Shown here: piece after piece, positions 8,889 to 16,055 of the stretch
Layout: each line of letters starts with the position of its first letter
Numbering within the stretch: the stretch's first letter is position 1
Assembly: GCA_048264105.1 (NCBI GenBank)
Contig: JBLXDJ010000004.1
Coordinates: 124,001-188,000 of the forward strand
DNA from: Oceanospirillum sp048264105
Lineage (GTDB): Bacteria; Pseudomonadota; Gammaproteobacteria; Pseudomonadales; Halomonadaceae
Direction of reading: 5' to 3'
Length of the DNA: 64,000 nt
Translations under genes and position numbers: made by a program
Notes under the pieces: generated by a model
Databases searched by the model: none
What the model saw: the letters and a program-made list of their open reading frames with translations, nothing else
Told to the model about the DNA's origin: nothing

Positions 8889-8996
8889 ATGTATATGGAT
8901 GATGCGGTATTTGCTAGCCTTCTGGTAATTGGTGGCGCGATAGCTTTCTTCGGCGGCCTGATCTACTTTATTAAGAACGACAAGCCTAAGTCTTAA
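8889..8996 (+). CDS. 35-residue single-pass membrane protein
   Basis: A very short gene encoding 35 residues: an acidic start (MYMDDAVFAS), one hydrophobic helix of about 20 residues (LLVIGGAIAFFGGLIYF) and a basic tail (IKNDKPKS). The ATG at 8889 has GAGG 8 nt upstream; in-frame ATGs at 8883 and 8895 are alternatives. The negative N-terminus and positive C-terminus predict N-out/C-in topology. Its size and glycine-rich helix resemble accessory microproteins of respiratory complexes, but I do not recognise the family and no such complex adjoins it. A good promoter upstream supports expression. Confidence 0.65.
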   Translation: MYMDDAVFASLLVIGGAIAFFGGLIYFIKNDKPKS

Positions 8997-9069
8997 TTCA
9001 GAGGGATAGGCTTAAGATTAAGTTTATCCTGGCTTTCACTTTCGAAAGCATGATTTAAGCGCTATATTG

Positions 9070-9114
9070 AACCCATGTCTGTATTAGTGGTCACAACTGA
9101 TACGTACATGGGTT
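9070..9114. repeat. 45-nt near-perfect inverted repeat (long hairpin)
   Basis: The outer arms AACCCATGT (9070-9078) and ACATGGGTT (9106-9114) pair perfectly. The inner stretches 9080-9088 and 9096-9104 continue the pairing with two G-U pairs and only one mismatched position between inner and outer helices, leaving a loop of about 7 nt. There is no T-run directly after it. It ends 24 nt before the ATG at 9139 and just after a TATATT that could be a -10 box. Confidence 0.7.
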
Positions 9115-9138
9115 TATTTATTCCTCCCGGAGGCCATT

Positions 9139-9480
9139 ATGATTGAATCGTCCGTATCTCAGGTAACCTTGTTAAACCGCCAGGCTGCCGGCACTAACAA
9201 TCAGGCACAGCAACGTCTGGATGCTGCCAGCGAAAGTCGCCAGGAGGAATCCGGGACGACTCAGCCAACGTCAAGTGCAGGTATTTCTGCTGATGCCGTG
9301 AAAGGCGGTGTTCCTATCAGCTCTGCGCCCAGCACTCAGGTGAGCCAGACTGCTGAAACCACAGAGCAGCAAAGCACTTACAGCAGCATTCAGGATCAGG
9401 CAAATGATCTGCTGCGTAAGCAGGCCGAGGCCCGAACCGATCAGGCATCGCTGGGTAATCTGCTTGATATCGAGAGCTGA
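9139..9480 (+). CDS. Hypothetical low-complexity protein, 113 residues
   Basis: A 113-residue polar protein that I do not recognise. It is rich in Ser, Gln, Ala and Thr, has no hydrophobic helix and no Cys. A short conserved-looking start (SVSQVTLLNRQAAG) is followed by a disordered middle (SGTTQPTSSAG) and a predicted amphipathic helix near the end (SIQDQANDLLRKQAEA). The ATG has an excellent GGAGG site 6 nt upstream and the gene ends at an intrinsic terminator, so it is probably real. It sits behind the long hairpin at 9070-9114. Confidence 0.6.
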   Translation: MIESSVSQVTLLNRQAAGTNNQAQQRLDAASESRQEESGTTQPTSSAGISADAVKGGVPISSAPSTQVSQTAETTEQQSTYSSIQDQANDLLRKQAEARTDQASLGNLLDIES

Positions 9481-9504
9481 TCGCTGTTCTCACAATCGAT
9501 TCTG

Positions 9505-9533
9505 AAAAGGAAGGCTCCGGCCTTCCTTTTTTT
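9505..9533 (+). terminator. Intrinsic terminator
   Basis: An A/G-rich arm ending in GGAAGGC pairs with GCCTTCC across a 4-nt loop and is followed by seven T. It closes the 113-residue hypothetical gene. Confidence 0.8.
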
Positions 9534-9624
9534 ATGCCTGTATTTATGTTAAACAGTTGTTTTAATGTCAAACGGCTGTTTGAATGTGGCTCTGGCTTGT
9601 CATCATTTTTAAGGAATTCCGATT

Positions 9625-10128
9625 GTGAAAGCTTCGATTTTAAAGTGGGGGATCTCCCTGTGGCCACCTTTGCTGGGTGCCGGAGTTAAAGTTGAGGAGC
9701 TGGCAAAAGACTTCTCTTTCGCCCGTATCCGCATGAAGCTGCGTTGGTATAACCGGAATTATGTGGGGGTTCACTACGGTGGCTCGCTCTATTCGATGAC
9801 CGATCCCTTTTATATGCTGATGCTGTCTGAGAGTCTGGGGCGTGAGTATGTGGTGTGGGACAAGGCAGCGCATATCGACTACATCAAACCCGGCCGCTCT
9901 ACCGTTCGGGCGGAGTTCAGAGTCTCGCCGGAAATGTTGCAGGATATTCGGGAGAAGACCGCGACCGGTGAGAAATACCTGCCGGAGTTTGAAGTGCAGA
10001 TTCTGGATGAGACCGGGGAGTTGGTTGCCCGTGTGATGCGTACACTCTATATTCGCCGCAAGCGAGAGGCCGTCAATACAAACGACAGCCAACCAGAGCT
10101 TATAACGGAAAAAGCCATCTCAGACTGA
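9625..10128 (+). CDS. DUF4442 hotdog-fold protein (thioesterase-like)
   Basis: A 167-residue protein of the DUF4442 group, which has the hotdog fold of acyl-CoA thioesterases. Recognisable parts are the opening amphipathic helix with WPPLLGAG, the central RWYNRNYVGVHYGGSLYSMTDP block, where the VHYGGSLYSMTDP helix resembles the hotdog HxGxxxxxxD pattern, and the strand AHIDYIKPGRS. It starts at GTG 9625 with AAGGA 9 nt upstream. Substrate unknown. The last codons and the stop lie inside the terminator stem that follows. A single-gene unit convergent with the ABC ATPase gene. Confidence 0.75.
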   Translation: MKASILKWGISLWPPLLGAGVKVEELAKDFSFARIRMKLRWYNRNYVGVHYGGSLYSMTDPFYMLMLSESLGREYVVWDKAAHIDYIKPGRSTVRAEFRVSPEMLQDIREKTATGEKYLPEFEVQILDETGELVARVMRTLYIRRKREAVNTNDSQPELITEKAISD

Positions 10129-10139
10129 GATGGCTTTTT
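10109..10139. terminator. Bidirectional intrinsic terminator
   Basis: An almost perfect palindrome: AAAAAGCCATCTC (10109-10121) faces GAGATGGCTTTTT. It has A-runs and T-runs on both sides, so it can end both the DUF4442 gene (whose stop codon lies in the right arm) and the convergent ABC gene at 10161. Confidence 0.85.
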
Positions 10140-10160
10140 ACTGAACGCTGCCGGTGCGGA

Positions 10161-11249
10161 TCAGCTGGCGGCTGCCAGTGTCCGGGGTTCGGCGGACGCT
10201 GCTCCCGGGTGCTGGAACAGAATCAGGTGATCGGCTTTTACTTCCAGATGCACCGTATCGCCAATATTAAATTCGGCGTGACTGTTAAACATCGACTCCA
10301 CAACCATGCCGGAAGGCAGCTTCAGGCGATACAGGGTAGCAGAACCGGTAAAGGTAAATTGCTCTACCGTAGCCTTAATCGGGCCCTGAGGGTTATGAAT
10401 AATATCATCCGGACGCAGGAGCACATCCACCGGTGTCCCGTCTTCCCATGGGTAAGCTCGGTTGCCCTGAATCAGACCGATCTCGGTGGCGACATTGCAG
10501 TGGTTCTGCAGTGTGCCGGGGATAAAGTAGCCCTGACCGACAAAGTTCGCCACAAAGCGATTCTGAGGCTCATGGTAGAGGTTGTAAGGCGTATCCCACT
10601 GCTGCAGGCGACCCTGATTCAGTACGCCTACATAGTCCGCCATCGCAAAGGCTTCCGTCTGGTCGTGGGTGACCAGAATGCCGCTGATGTTCAGGGTTTT
10701 CAGAATACGGCGTACTTCAAGACCCAGGTGCTTGCGCAGCTCGAAATCCAGATTGGAGAAGGGTTCGTCCAACAGGATCATCTGCGGGCGTGGTGCCAAT
10801 GCCCGTGCCAGAGCAACACGTTGCTGCTGGCCGCCGGACAGTTCGTGCGGGTAACGGTGGCCCAGATCGCTCATATTAACCAGATCCAGCATCTCGGCAA
10901 CGCGCTGTTTGCGCTCGGAATCGCTGAACTTGCGCAGACCGAAAGCGACGTTTTCCGCCAGTGTCAGGTGGGGGAAAAGGGCGTAATCCTGAAACACCAT
11001 ACCGATACGGCGTTCTTCCGGCTGAACCATAAAGTCAGGGGCAGAGATGGTTTCGCCATTCAGATTGATGGAGCCGCTGTAGACGGGATCAAAGCCTGCG
11101 ATGGTGCGCAGTAGCGTGGTTTTACCGCAACCACTGGGGCCAAGCAGGCAGCAGATATCGCCCTGATTCAGAGCGAAGCTGATCTCCTGTGTGATGACCA
11201 GCTGGTCGTAGCGGCATTCAATGTTATCGACCTGAAGCAAAGTGCTCAT
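10161..11249 (-). CDS. ABC transporter ATP-binding protein, FbpC/PotA type
   Basis: A 362-residue ATPase of the iron(III)/spermidine/sulfate importer class. Walker A GPSGCGKTT is at 37-45, the Q-loop FQDYALFPH near 86, the signature LSGGQQQR at 137-144, Walker B MILLDEP ending near 163 and the switch His in VTHDQTEA. A C-terminal TOBE-like part (about 260-350) includes the VLLRPDDI strand. Best fit is the Fe3+ FbpC/FutC branch. No permease or binding-protein gene adjoins it in this window, so it must work with subunits encoded elsewhere. A terminator separates it from argF upstream. Confidence 0.85.
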   Translation of the reverse strand: MSTLLQVDNIECRYDQLVITQEISFALNQGDICCLLGPSGCGKTTLLRTIAGFDPVYSGSINLNGETISAPDFMVQPEERRIGMVFQDYALFPHLTLAENVAFGLRKFSDSERKQRVAEMLDLVNMSDLGHRYPHELSGGQQQRVALARALAPRPQMILLDEPFSNLDFELRKHLGLEVRRILKTLNISGILVTHDQTEAFAMADYVGVLNQGRLQQWDTPYNLYHEPQNRFVANFVGQGYFIPGTLQNHCNVATEIGLIQGNRAYPWEDGTPVDVLLRPDDIIHNPQGPIKATVEQFTFTGSATLYRLKLPSGMVVESMFNSHAEFNIGDTVHLEVKADHLILFQHPGAASAEPRTLAAAS

Positions 11250-11314
11250 TCAGGAATCCTTACTGGGGCTGGCAGAGGGCAGCGTGACTCGGGTTAAGCT
11301 TTTGGTCTTAAACG

Positions 11315-11346
11315 AAAAAAGCCCGAAAGCGAACTCCCGGGCTTTT
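11315..11346 (-). terminator. Intrinsic terminator of argF
   Basis: AAAAGCCCG and CGGGCTTTT (11317-11325 with 11338-11346) form a 9-bp stem. Read on the minus strand it ends in a T-run, 24 nt after the argF stop. Confidence 0.8.
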
Positions 11347-11369
11347 GAGTAGCTGTCTTGCAAAAGCAA

Positions 11370-12290
11370 TTAAGAGTTATTCTCAATTTTGCCCAGAATA
11401 AGGAATTCTAGCAAGGCTTTCTGTGCATGAAGACGGTTACCGGCCTCCTGCCAGATGACAGCGCGCTCGTCGTCCATCAGCTCAGCGCTGACCTCTTCGC
11501 CGCGGTGTGCGGGGAGGCAGTGCATGAAGAGCGCTTCTTTATCTGCCAGATCCATCATCTCGGTTGTTACCTGATAACCGGCAAAGGCTTTCTCACGCTC
11601 TTTCTGTTCTTCTTCCTGACCCATGGAGGCCCAGACATCGGTCACAACCAGATGAGAACCGGCAACGGCTTCCTCTGGTTTACGGAAGATCCGGATGCGG
11701 TCTTTGTTGGCTTCCAGCAGTTCCGGCAGAGGCTCGTAGCCTTCCGGGCAAACAATATTCAGCTGGAAATCAAACTGACGGGCAGCGTTGATATAGGAGT
11801 TGCACATGTTGTTGCCGTCGCCAACCCAGGTCACGGTCTTGCCTTTGATACTGCCGCGCAGTTCAACAAAGGTTTGAACATCTGCCAGCAGCTGGCATGG
11901 GTGATAGTCATCGGTCAGGGCGTTAATCACAGGTACGCTGGAGTATTCAGCAAAACGCTCAACCAGTGCGTGATCAAAGGTACGGATCATGACGGCATCA
12001 ACCATTTCGGACAGAACGCGTGCACTGTCTTCAACCGGTTCGCCACGTCCCAGCTGAGTATCCCGTGGAGATAAGAAAATAGCGCTGCCACCGAATTGGG
12101 TCATGCCCGCTTCGAAAGAAACTCGGGTTCGGGTGGATGATTTTTCAAAAATCATGCCCAGGACTTTATTTTTCAGCGGTTCGTAGATTTCACCGGCCTT
12201 AAGGCCTTTCTTGATGGTGATCGCCCGCTCAATAACGTAATTGAGTTCTTCCGGAGACAGATCCAACAGGGTCAAAAAGTGTCTTGCCAT
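11370..12290 (-). CDS. argF: Ornithine carbamoyltransferase, anabolic
   Basis: A 306-residue enzyme making citrulline from ornithine and carbamoyl phosphate in arginine synthesis. The carbamoyl-phosphate loop SSTRTR is at 51-56, HPCQ at 130-133 and the ornithine/catalytic HCLPAHR at 257-263; SMG near 222 is the mobile-loop motif. I chose ATG 12290 because homologues begin with ARHFL; a TTG five codons earlier has no better ribosome site. The gene diverges from grxD with a 455-nt region between. argG, the next pathway step, is 4 kb away as a separate unit. Confidence 0.93.
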   Translation of the reverse strand: MARHFLTLLDLSPEELNYVIERAITIKKGLKAGEIYEPLKNKVLGMIFEKSSTRTRVSFEAGMTQFGGSAIFLSPRDTQLGRGEPVEDSARVLSEMVDAVMIRTFDHALVERFAEYSSVPVINALTDDYHPCQLLADVQTFVELRGSIKGKTVTWVGDGNNMCNSYINAARQFDFQLNIVCPEGYEPLPELLEANKDRIRIFRKPEEAVAGSHLVVTDVWASMGQEEEQKEREKAFAGYQVTTEMMDLADKEALFMHCLPAHRGEEVSAELMDDERAVIWQEAGNRLHAQKALLEFLILGKIENNS

Positions 12291-12518
12291 TTTCTCGAAT
12301 TCCAATAATAGAGTTCACAGACGCCGTAAAAAGGGTTGCGCCTGAATAATCAGTTTTAGTTCGTAATTCCTTCGGGTCGGCGGTATCCGCCGGTTAACCT
12401 GTGCTGCTGATCAAAGCCTGACATTTCTTTTTTCGGTCATTCAGATCGCACAAGTCTTGCAGATAGGGTGAACGACTTGGGTGAAAAAGCCGGAGAATCT
12501 GCGCCCTAAAACAGAAAA

Positions 12519-12537
12519 CGGCAGCGGAGGGCTGCCG
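12519..12537 (-). terminator. argF: Terminator-like hairpin in the possible argF leader
   Basis: CGGCAGC and GCTGCCG form a perfect 7-bp stem with a 5-nt loop. On the minus strand it is followed by TTTTCTGTTTT. It lies about 230 nt upstream of the argF start and about 20 nt downstream of a candidate -10, so it could act as an attenuator. Confidence 0.4.
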
Positions 12538-12557
12538 AGAAGATGACCAAAAGAGTA

Positions 12558-12586
12558 AAACTAATGGCAAAAATTGTCGCTGTCAA
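12558..12586 (-). promoter_or_regulatory. argF: Candidate promoter for a long argF leader
   Basis: On the minus strand a perfect TTGACA (12586-12581) is followed 17 nt later by TAGTTT, a poor -10 box. The perfect -35 is the only strong element. Confidence 0.3.
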
Positions 12587-12745
12587 TGAAGTCGCATTTT
12601 AAAAAAAGTATTGGATTTACAAAAATGATGGGACAGAACGAGAATCCGATCTATTGAGGCTGCATTTTTTCATCAGGCACGGTAAAATTGACCTTATTAG
12701 TCGGTTAATACCGTAAATGCCTTTCCCTGTACTTAAGGAACGCAC

Positions 12746-13066
12746 ATGAGCACGACTCTAGATACCATTAAAGATCAGATCGCGAACAACCCTATTCTGT
12801 TGTACATGAAGGGTAATCCTCAGATGCCACAGTGTGGTTTCTCCTCTCAGGCGGTTCAGGCTCTGATGGCTTGTGAAGAGAAATTCGCGTTTGTTAATAT
12901 TCTGGACAACCCGGATATCCGTGCAGAGCTGCCTAAATATGCAAACTGGCCAACCTTCCCTCAGCTGTGGGTGAACGGTGAGCTGGTGGGTGGCTGCGAT
13001 ATTATTATCGAAATGTACCAGTCCGGTGAGCTGAAAACTTTGGTTTCTGAAGCGGCGGCTTCCTGA
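12746..13066 (+). CDS. grxD: Monothiol glutaredoxin Grx4
   Basis: A 106-residue CGFS-type monothiol glutaredoxin, which carries or delivers [2Fe-2S] clusters with glutathione and BolA partners. The CGFS site is at residues 30-33 after the conserved KGNPQMP stretch; WPTFPQLW with a cis-Pro and GGCDI supply glutathione contacts. Length is standard. The ATG is preceded by TTAAGGAA. It is a single-gene unit with its own terminator at 13138. Its place beside a peroxiredoxin and argF resembles the order I know in Pseudomonas. Confidence 0.93.
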   Translation: MSTTLDTIKDQIANNPILLYMKGNPQMPQCGFSSQAVQALMACEEKFAFVNILDNPDIRAELPKYANWPTFPQLWVNGELVGGCDIIIEMYQSGELKTLVSEAAAS

Positions 13067-13137
13067 TCTGTCATTTGATGACAATCAGGTTCATTAAGAA
13101 CCGTTTTATGAGAACCCGCTTTATGAAAACCAAAGTG

Positions 13138-13165
13138 AAAGCCGGACTTGAATGTCCGGCTTTTG
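13138..13165 (+). terminator. Intrinsic terminator of grxD
   Basis: AAAGCCGGAC (13138-13147) and GTCCGGCTTT (13154-13163) pair perfectly over 10 bp with a 6-nt loop and trailing T residues. Confidence 0.85.
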
Positions 13166-13195
13166 CCTATACCTTATATCAGGTAATGGTTTTTT

Positions 13196-13228
13196 AATTC
13201 TGACACTTTTGGGTGTCAGAATTTTTTT
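13196..13228 (+). terminator. Second hairpin plus T-run just upstream of the peroxiredoxin gene
   Basis: AATTCTGACAC (13196-13206) and GTGTCAGAATT (13213-13223) form a perfect 11-bp stem with a TTTTGG loop followed by T5. It ends about 50 nt before the peroxiredoxin ATG and 31 nt after the grxD terminator. It is either a back-up terminator or a leader attenuator or operator for the peroxiredoxin gene. Confidence 0.55.
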
Positions 13229-13274
13229 GTGATTAAGATCTGTATTGAAACAACCCAAAAATTGGAGAATTAAA

Positions 13275-13877
13275 ATGGGCGTATTGGTTGGAAAGAAGGC
13301 TCCTGACTTTACTGCAGCAGCTGTACTGGGTAATGGCGAAATCGTTGATAACTACAACCTGACTGAAGCGCTGAAAGGCAAATACGGTCTGGTTTTCTTC
13401 TACCCACTGGACTTCACTTTTGTTTGCCCGTCTGAGCTGATCGCTCTGGACCACCGCATGGACGAGTTCAAAGCTCGTGGTGTTGAGGTTGTTGCGGTTT
13501 CTATCGACTCTCAGTTCACGCACAACGCATGGCGTAACACTGCAATCAACGATGGCGGTATCGGCCAGGTTAAATACACCATGGTTGCTGACGTTAAACA
13601 CGAAATCTGCCAGGCGTATGACGTTGAAGCAGACGGTGGCGTTGCATTCCGTGGCGCATTCCTGATCGACCAGGAAGGCAACGTACGCTCTCAGATCGTT
13701 AACGATCTGCCGCTGGGCCGTAACATGGACGAGCTGATTCGTCTGGTTGACGCGCTGCAGTTCACCGAAGAGCACGGCGAAGTTTGCCCTGCTGGCTGGA
13801 ACAAAGGCGACAAAGGTATGACTGCATCTCCGGAAGGCGTTGCTTCTTACCTGTCTGGTGAAGCAGACAAACTGTAA
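13275..13877 (+). CDS. Typical 2-Cys peroxiredoxin (AhpC/TSA family)
   Basis: A 200-residue thiol peroxidase that reduces H2O2 and organic hydroperoxides in the cytoplasm. The peroxidatic Cys51 lies in DFTFVCPSE and the resolving Cys171 in EVCPAGW, so it is a typical dimeric 2-Cys enzyme. It retains the GG-type loop and a C-terminal helix as in overoxidation-sensitive or intermediate forms. ATG 13275 has TTGGAG 9 nt upstream; a start 10 codons earlier has none. Codon use is notably biased, as in highly expressed genes. No AhpF lies nearby, so thioredoxin or glutaredoxin probably supplies electrons. Confidence 0.92.
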   Translation: MGVLVGKKAPDFTAAAVLGNGEIVDNYNLTEALKGKYGLVFFYPLDFTFVCPSELIALDHRMDEFKARGVEVVAVSIDSQFTHNAWRNTAINDGGIGQVKYTMVADVKHEICQAYDVEADGGVAFRGAFLIDQEGNVRSQIVNDLPLGRNMDELIRLVDALQFTEEHGEVCPAGWNKGDKGMTASPEGVASYLSGEADKL

Positions 13878-13939
13878 TTTCCCCTCAGGAAATCACAGAG
13901 GGTCAGTCTCAGATCTTTTGGTCTGAGGTCTGACCATTA

Positions 13940-13974
13940 AAAAAGCCCTGACGGCGATGCTGTCAGGGCTTTTT
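13940..13974 (+). terminator. Intrinsic terminator, usable from both sides
   Basis: AAAAAGCCCTGAC (13940-13952) and GTCAGGGCTTTTT (13962-13974) form a 13-bp stem with a 9-nt loop. It separates the peroxiredoxin gene from the convergent rnt. Confidence 0.85.
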
Positions 13975-13998
13975 GTTTTCAGGGCGGTAGGCGCTGAA

Positions 13999-14700
13999 TT
14001 AGTCTCTCAGGCGGTGCTGCTCTTCGGCGGCCAGTTCCCAGCCGCCCAGCTCTTTCCAGCGGTTCACGATAGAGCAAAACAGTTCGGCAGTTTTCTCGGT
14101 ATCGTAACGGGCAGAGTGCGCCTGGTTGTTATCAAAGCTGATGCCGGCAACCTTGCAGGCCTTCGCCAGAACCGTCTGACCATAGGCCAGACCGGACAGG
14201 GTTGCGGTATCAAAGCTTGAGAAAGGGTGGAACGGGTTGCGCTTGATGCCACTACGTTCAACGGCTGCATTAACAAAACCCTGATCGAAACTGGCGTTGT
14301 GTCCCACCAGTACCGCACGGGTGCAGTCGAACTCTTTCAGCGCCTTGCGAACCGGCTTGAAAATATCCCCCAGAGCCTGCTGCTCGCTTTTAGCCATACT
14401 TTTTCGGATCGGGTTTTCAAGATCGATCTTTGTAAAGTCCAGCGCGGCTTGCTCAATGTTGGCACCTTCAAACGGTTCCACATGACAGGAGTAAGTGTTG
14501 TAGGGGTGCAGGTAGCCATCTTCATCCATCATCAGGGTGACGGCGGCAATCTCCAGCAAGGCATCGGTCTTAGCGTTAAAGCCGGCAGTTTCTACGTCGA
14601 CAACAACCGGCAGAAAGCCCCGGAAACGGTAGGCCATCGGGTGTTTGTCGCCAAAATGCTCTGCATCAGGTGTGAAAGAATCCAAGACCCTTTGCTCCAT
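13999..14700 (-). CDS. rnt: Ribonuclease T
   Basis: A 233-residue 3'-5' exoribonuclease of the DEDDh family that trims tRNA and other stable RNA 3' ends. Catalytic motifs are visible: VVDVETAGF near 34 (Asp and Glu), HNASFD near 150 (Asp), and HSARYDTEKTAELF near 195 (His and Asp). The opening HPMAYRFRGFLPV is typical for RNase T. The first ATG (14700) is used because homologues carry a similar short N-terminal extension. It is convergent with the peroxiredoxin gene and divergent from motY. Confidence 0.92.
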   Translation of the reverse strand: MEQRVLDSFTPDAEHFGDKHPMAYRFRGFLPVVVDVETAGFNAKTDALLEIAAVTLMMDEDGYLHPYNTYSCHVEPFEGANIEQAALDFTKIDLENPIRKSMAKSEQQALGDIFKPVRKALKEFDCTRAVLVGHNASFDQGFVNAAVERSGIKRNPFHPFSSFDTATLSGLAYGQTVLAKACKVAGISFDNNQAHSARYDTEKTAELFCSIVNRWKELGGWELAAEEQHRLRD

Positions 14701-14833
14701 AGTCTAGTTTGGTCAATAGTACAATCTGACAGATGGTAACTGATTCAAACCGGCAGATATAGGCTAAAGTTTTGAGTTTGCAGGCCGATCAGGGCAAAAT
14801 GAGAGTTCTTAAAAATCAAGGAGATTGCAACTG

Positions 14834-15793
14834 ATGCCGCTTACTCGGTCGCTGGCGAAAACGTCACGGGGAATACACTGGCTGGCTATCGCGTCAGGTC
14901 TTTTGTTGTCGCCTGTTGTGATGGCGGCAGATTATGGTGCCGGTATCGGTAACAGTGAGTGGCAGGCCACGGAGCCCTCTCCTCTGTATTGCGAACTGAC
15001 TCATCCGATTCCTGAGATGGGTACAGCGCGTTTTACTCACCGCTCCGGTGAGGATCTGAAATTTTTCCTTGAGCCTCTTGGGCAGCCGCTTCGAAAAGGC
15101 CGTGCTGATCTGATCGCCGTGCCGCCGGAGTGGAAGCCCGGTGATGCCCCGCTGGATCTGGGTCAGGTTGTGGTTGGTGAAGGCGAAGATGGTGTTCGGG
15201 TTGATTCACCTCAGGCGCATCTGATGATTGAGTCCCTGACCCAGGGGTTAAATCCGACCTTTATGCAAACACCGAAAGATACCCGTTACGCGCCGGTTCG
15301 CGGTCATCTGAGCGCGTTGAATTTCAAACCGGCTTATTACGACTATATCGCCTGTCGCGGTGAGTTGCTGCCGGTTAACTTTGATCAGATTGCACGTTCT
15401 TCGGTGGGTTTCCCCGGTGGTGGCTATGATATTACCGCTGATGATAAAGAGCTGCTGAGTCTGATCGTTCGTTATATCAAGGCTGATCCTTCCGTTAAGT
15501 TTGTCTTCCTTGATGGTCACTCTGACAGTTATGGTTCCCGTCGTGATAACCGTAAGCTGTCCAAGCAGCGTACCGATACCGTACTGAACTACCTGCTGGA
15601 TGTGGGGCTTGATGAAAGCATGGTGACCGCCCGTTATCACGGTGAGCGCTATCCGATTGTTCCGAATACCACCAAGGCAAACCGGGCGAAGAACCGTCGT
15701 GTCACCATACGTCTTGAACGTGAAGGCCTGGCACCGGGCGACCCGAATGCCGAGCCTGCTTACACCGGTGAATTTAACGGCGAACTGCAATAG
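14834..15793 (+). CDS. motY: MotY-like flagellar T-ring protein
   Basis: A 319-residue periplasmic protein with a signal peptide (ends near MAADYG, about residue 32). Its N-terminal half resembles MotY, which forms the T ring of sodium-driven polar flagella and helps stators assemble. Its C-terminal half (about 205-305) is an OmpA-type peptidoglycan-binding domain with FLDGHSDSYGSRRDN and NRAKNRRVTI motifs. ATG 14834 has AAGGAG 10 nt upstream; a TTG three codons earlier abuts it. It implies that the organism is flagellated. motA, motB and motX are not in the window. Confidence 0.85.
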   Translation: MPLTRSLAKTSRGIHWLAIASGLLLSPVVMAADYGAGIGNSEWQATEPSPLYCELTHPIPEMGTARFTHRSGEDLKFFLEPLGQPLRKGRADLIAVPPEWKPGDAPLDLGQVVVGEGEDGVRVDSPQAHLMIESLTQGLNPTFMQTPKDTRYAPVRGHLSALNFKPAYYDYIACRGELLPVNFDQIARSSVGFPGGGYDITADDKELLSLIVRYIKADPSVKFVFLDGHSDSYGSRRDNRKLSKQRTDTVLNYLLDVGLDESMVTARYHGERYPIVPNTTKANRAKNRRVTIRLEREGLAPGDPNAEPAYTGEFNGELQ

Positions 15794-15877
15794 CCGTTCG
15801 TTTTGTTTTACCTGAGTTACAGGTAAGAGCAGGTCCGTTCAGGGAAAGTTTGTTTTGAGGTGTCCTTTTTTCTCAAA

Positions 15878-15906
15878 TCGTAACTTTCCTGTAAGTCGTA
15901 TATAAT
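15878..15906 (+). promoter_or_regulatory. argG: Candidate argG promoter
   Basis: A perfect TATAAT sits at 15901-15906, with only a weak -35 match (TCGTAA) 17 nt upstream. It would give a leader of about 145 nt before the argG ATG. Confidence 0.4.
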
Positions 15907-15944
15907 GTTGCGCAAGAATTTTCTTCAGGCAGATGAAACACCTG

Positions 15945-15969
15945 AACGGCTATCCCTGTGATAGCCGTT
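15945..15969 (+). repeat. argG: Perfect 10-bp hairpin in the argG leader
   Basis: AACGGCTATC (15945-15954) and GATAGCCGTT (15960-15969) pair without mismatch around CCTGT. No T-run follows, so it is not a simple terminator. A 6-bp repeat TTCAGG...CCTGAA overlaps its 5' side. Confidence 0.6.
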
Positions 15970-16055
15970 TATCGTTGTTCTGCCGGATCAATTACCGAGA
16001 TAAATTTTTAGGGTCAGAGAGGTCTCTGGCCATTTTAGTCAGCGTGGAGCATCCA

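Larger units (their letters stand above)
12291..12745. other. Intergenic region argF / grxD with leader-like structures
   Basis: This 455-nt gap holds no convincing ORF. It contains a minus-strand candidate promoter (12558-12586), a hairpin followed on the minus strand by a T-rich tract (12519-12537), a small perfect hairpin CGGCGG-TAT-CCGCCG (12378-12392), and one TGAAT half-site near 12343 that resembles half an ARG box. All lie on the path of an argF transcript. The grxD promoter is presumably in the AT-rich 12640-12730 stretch. Confidence 0.4.
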
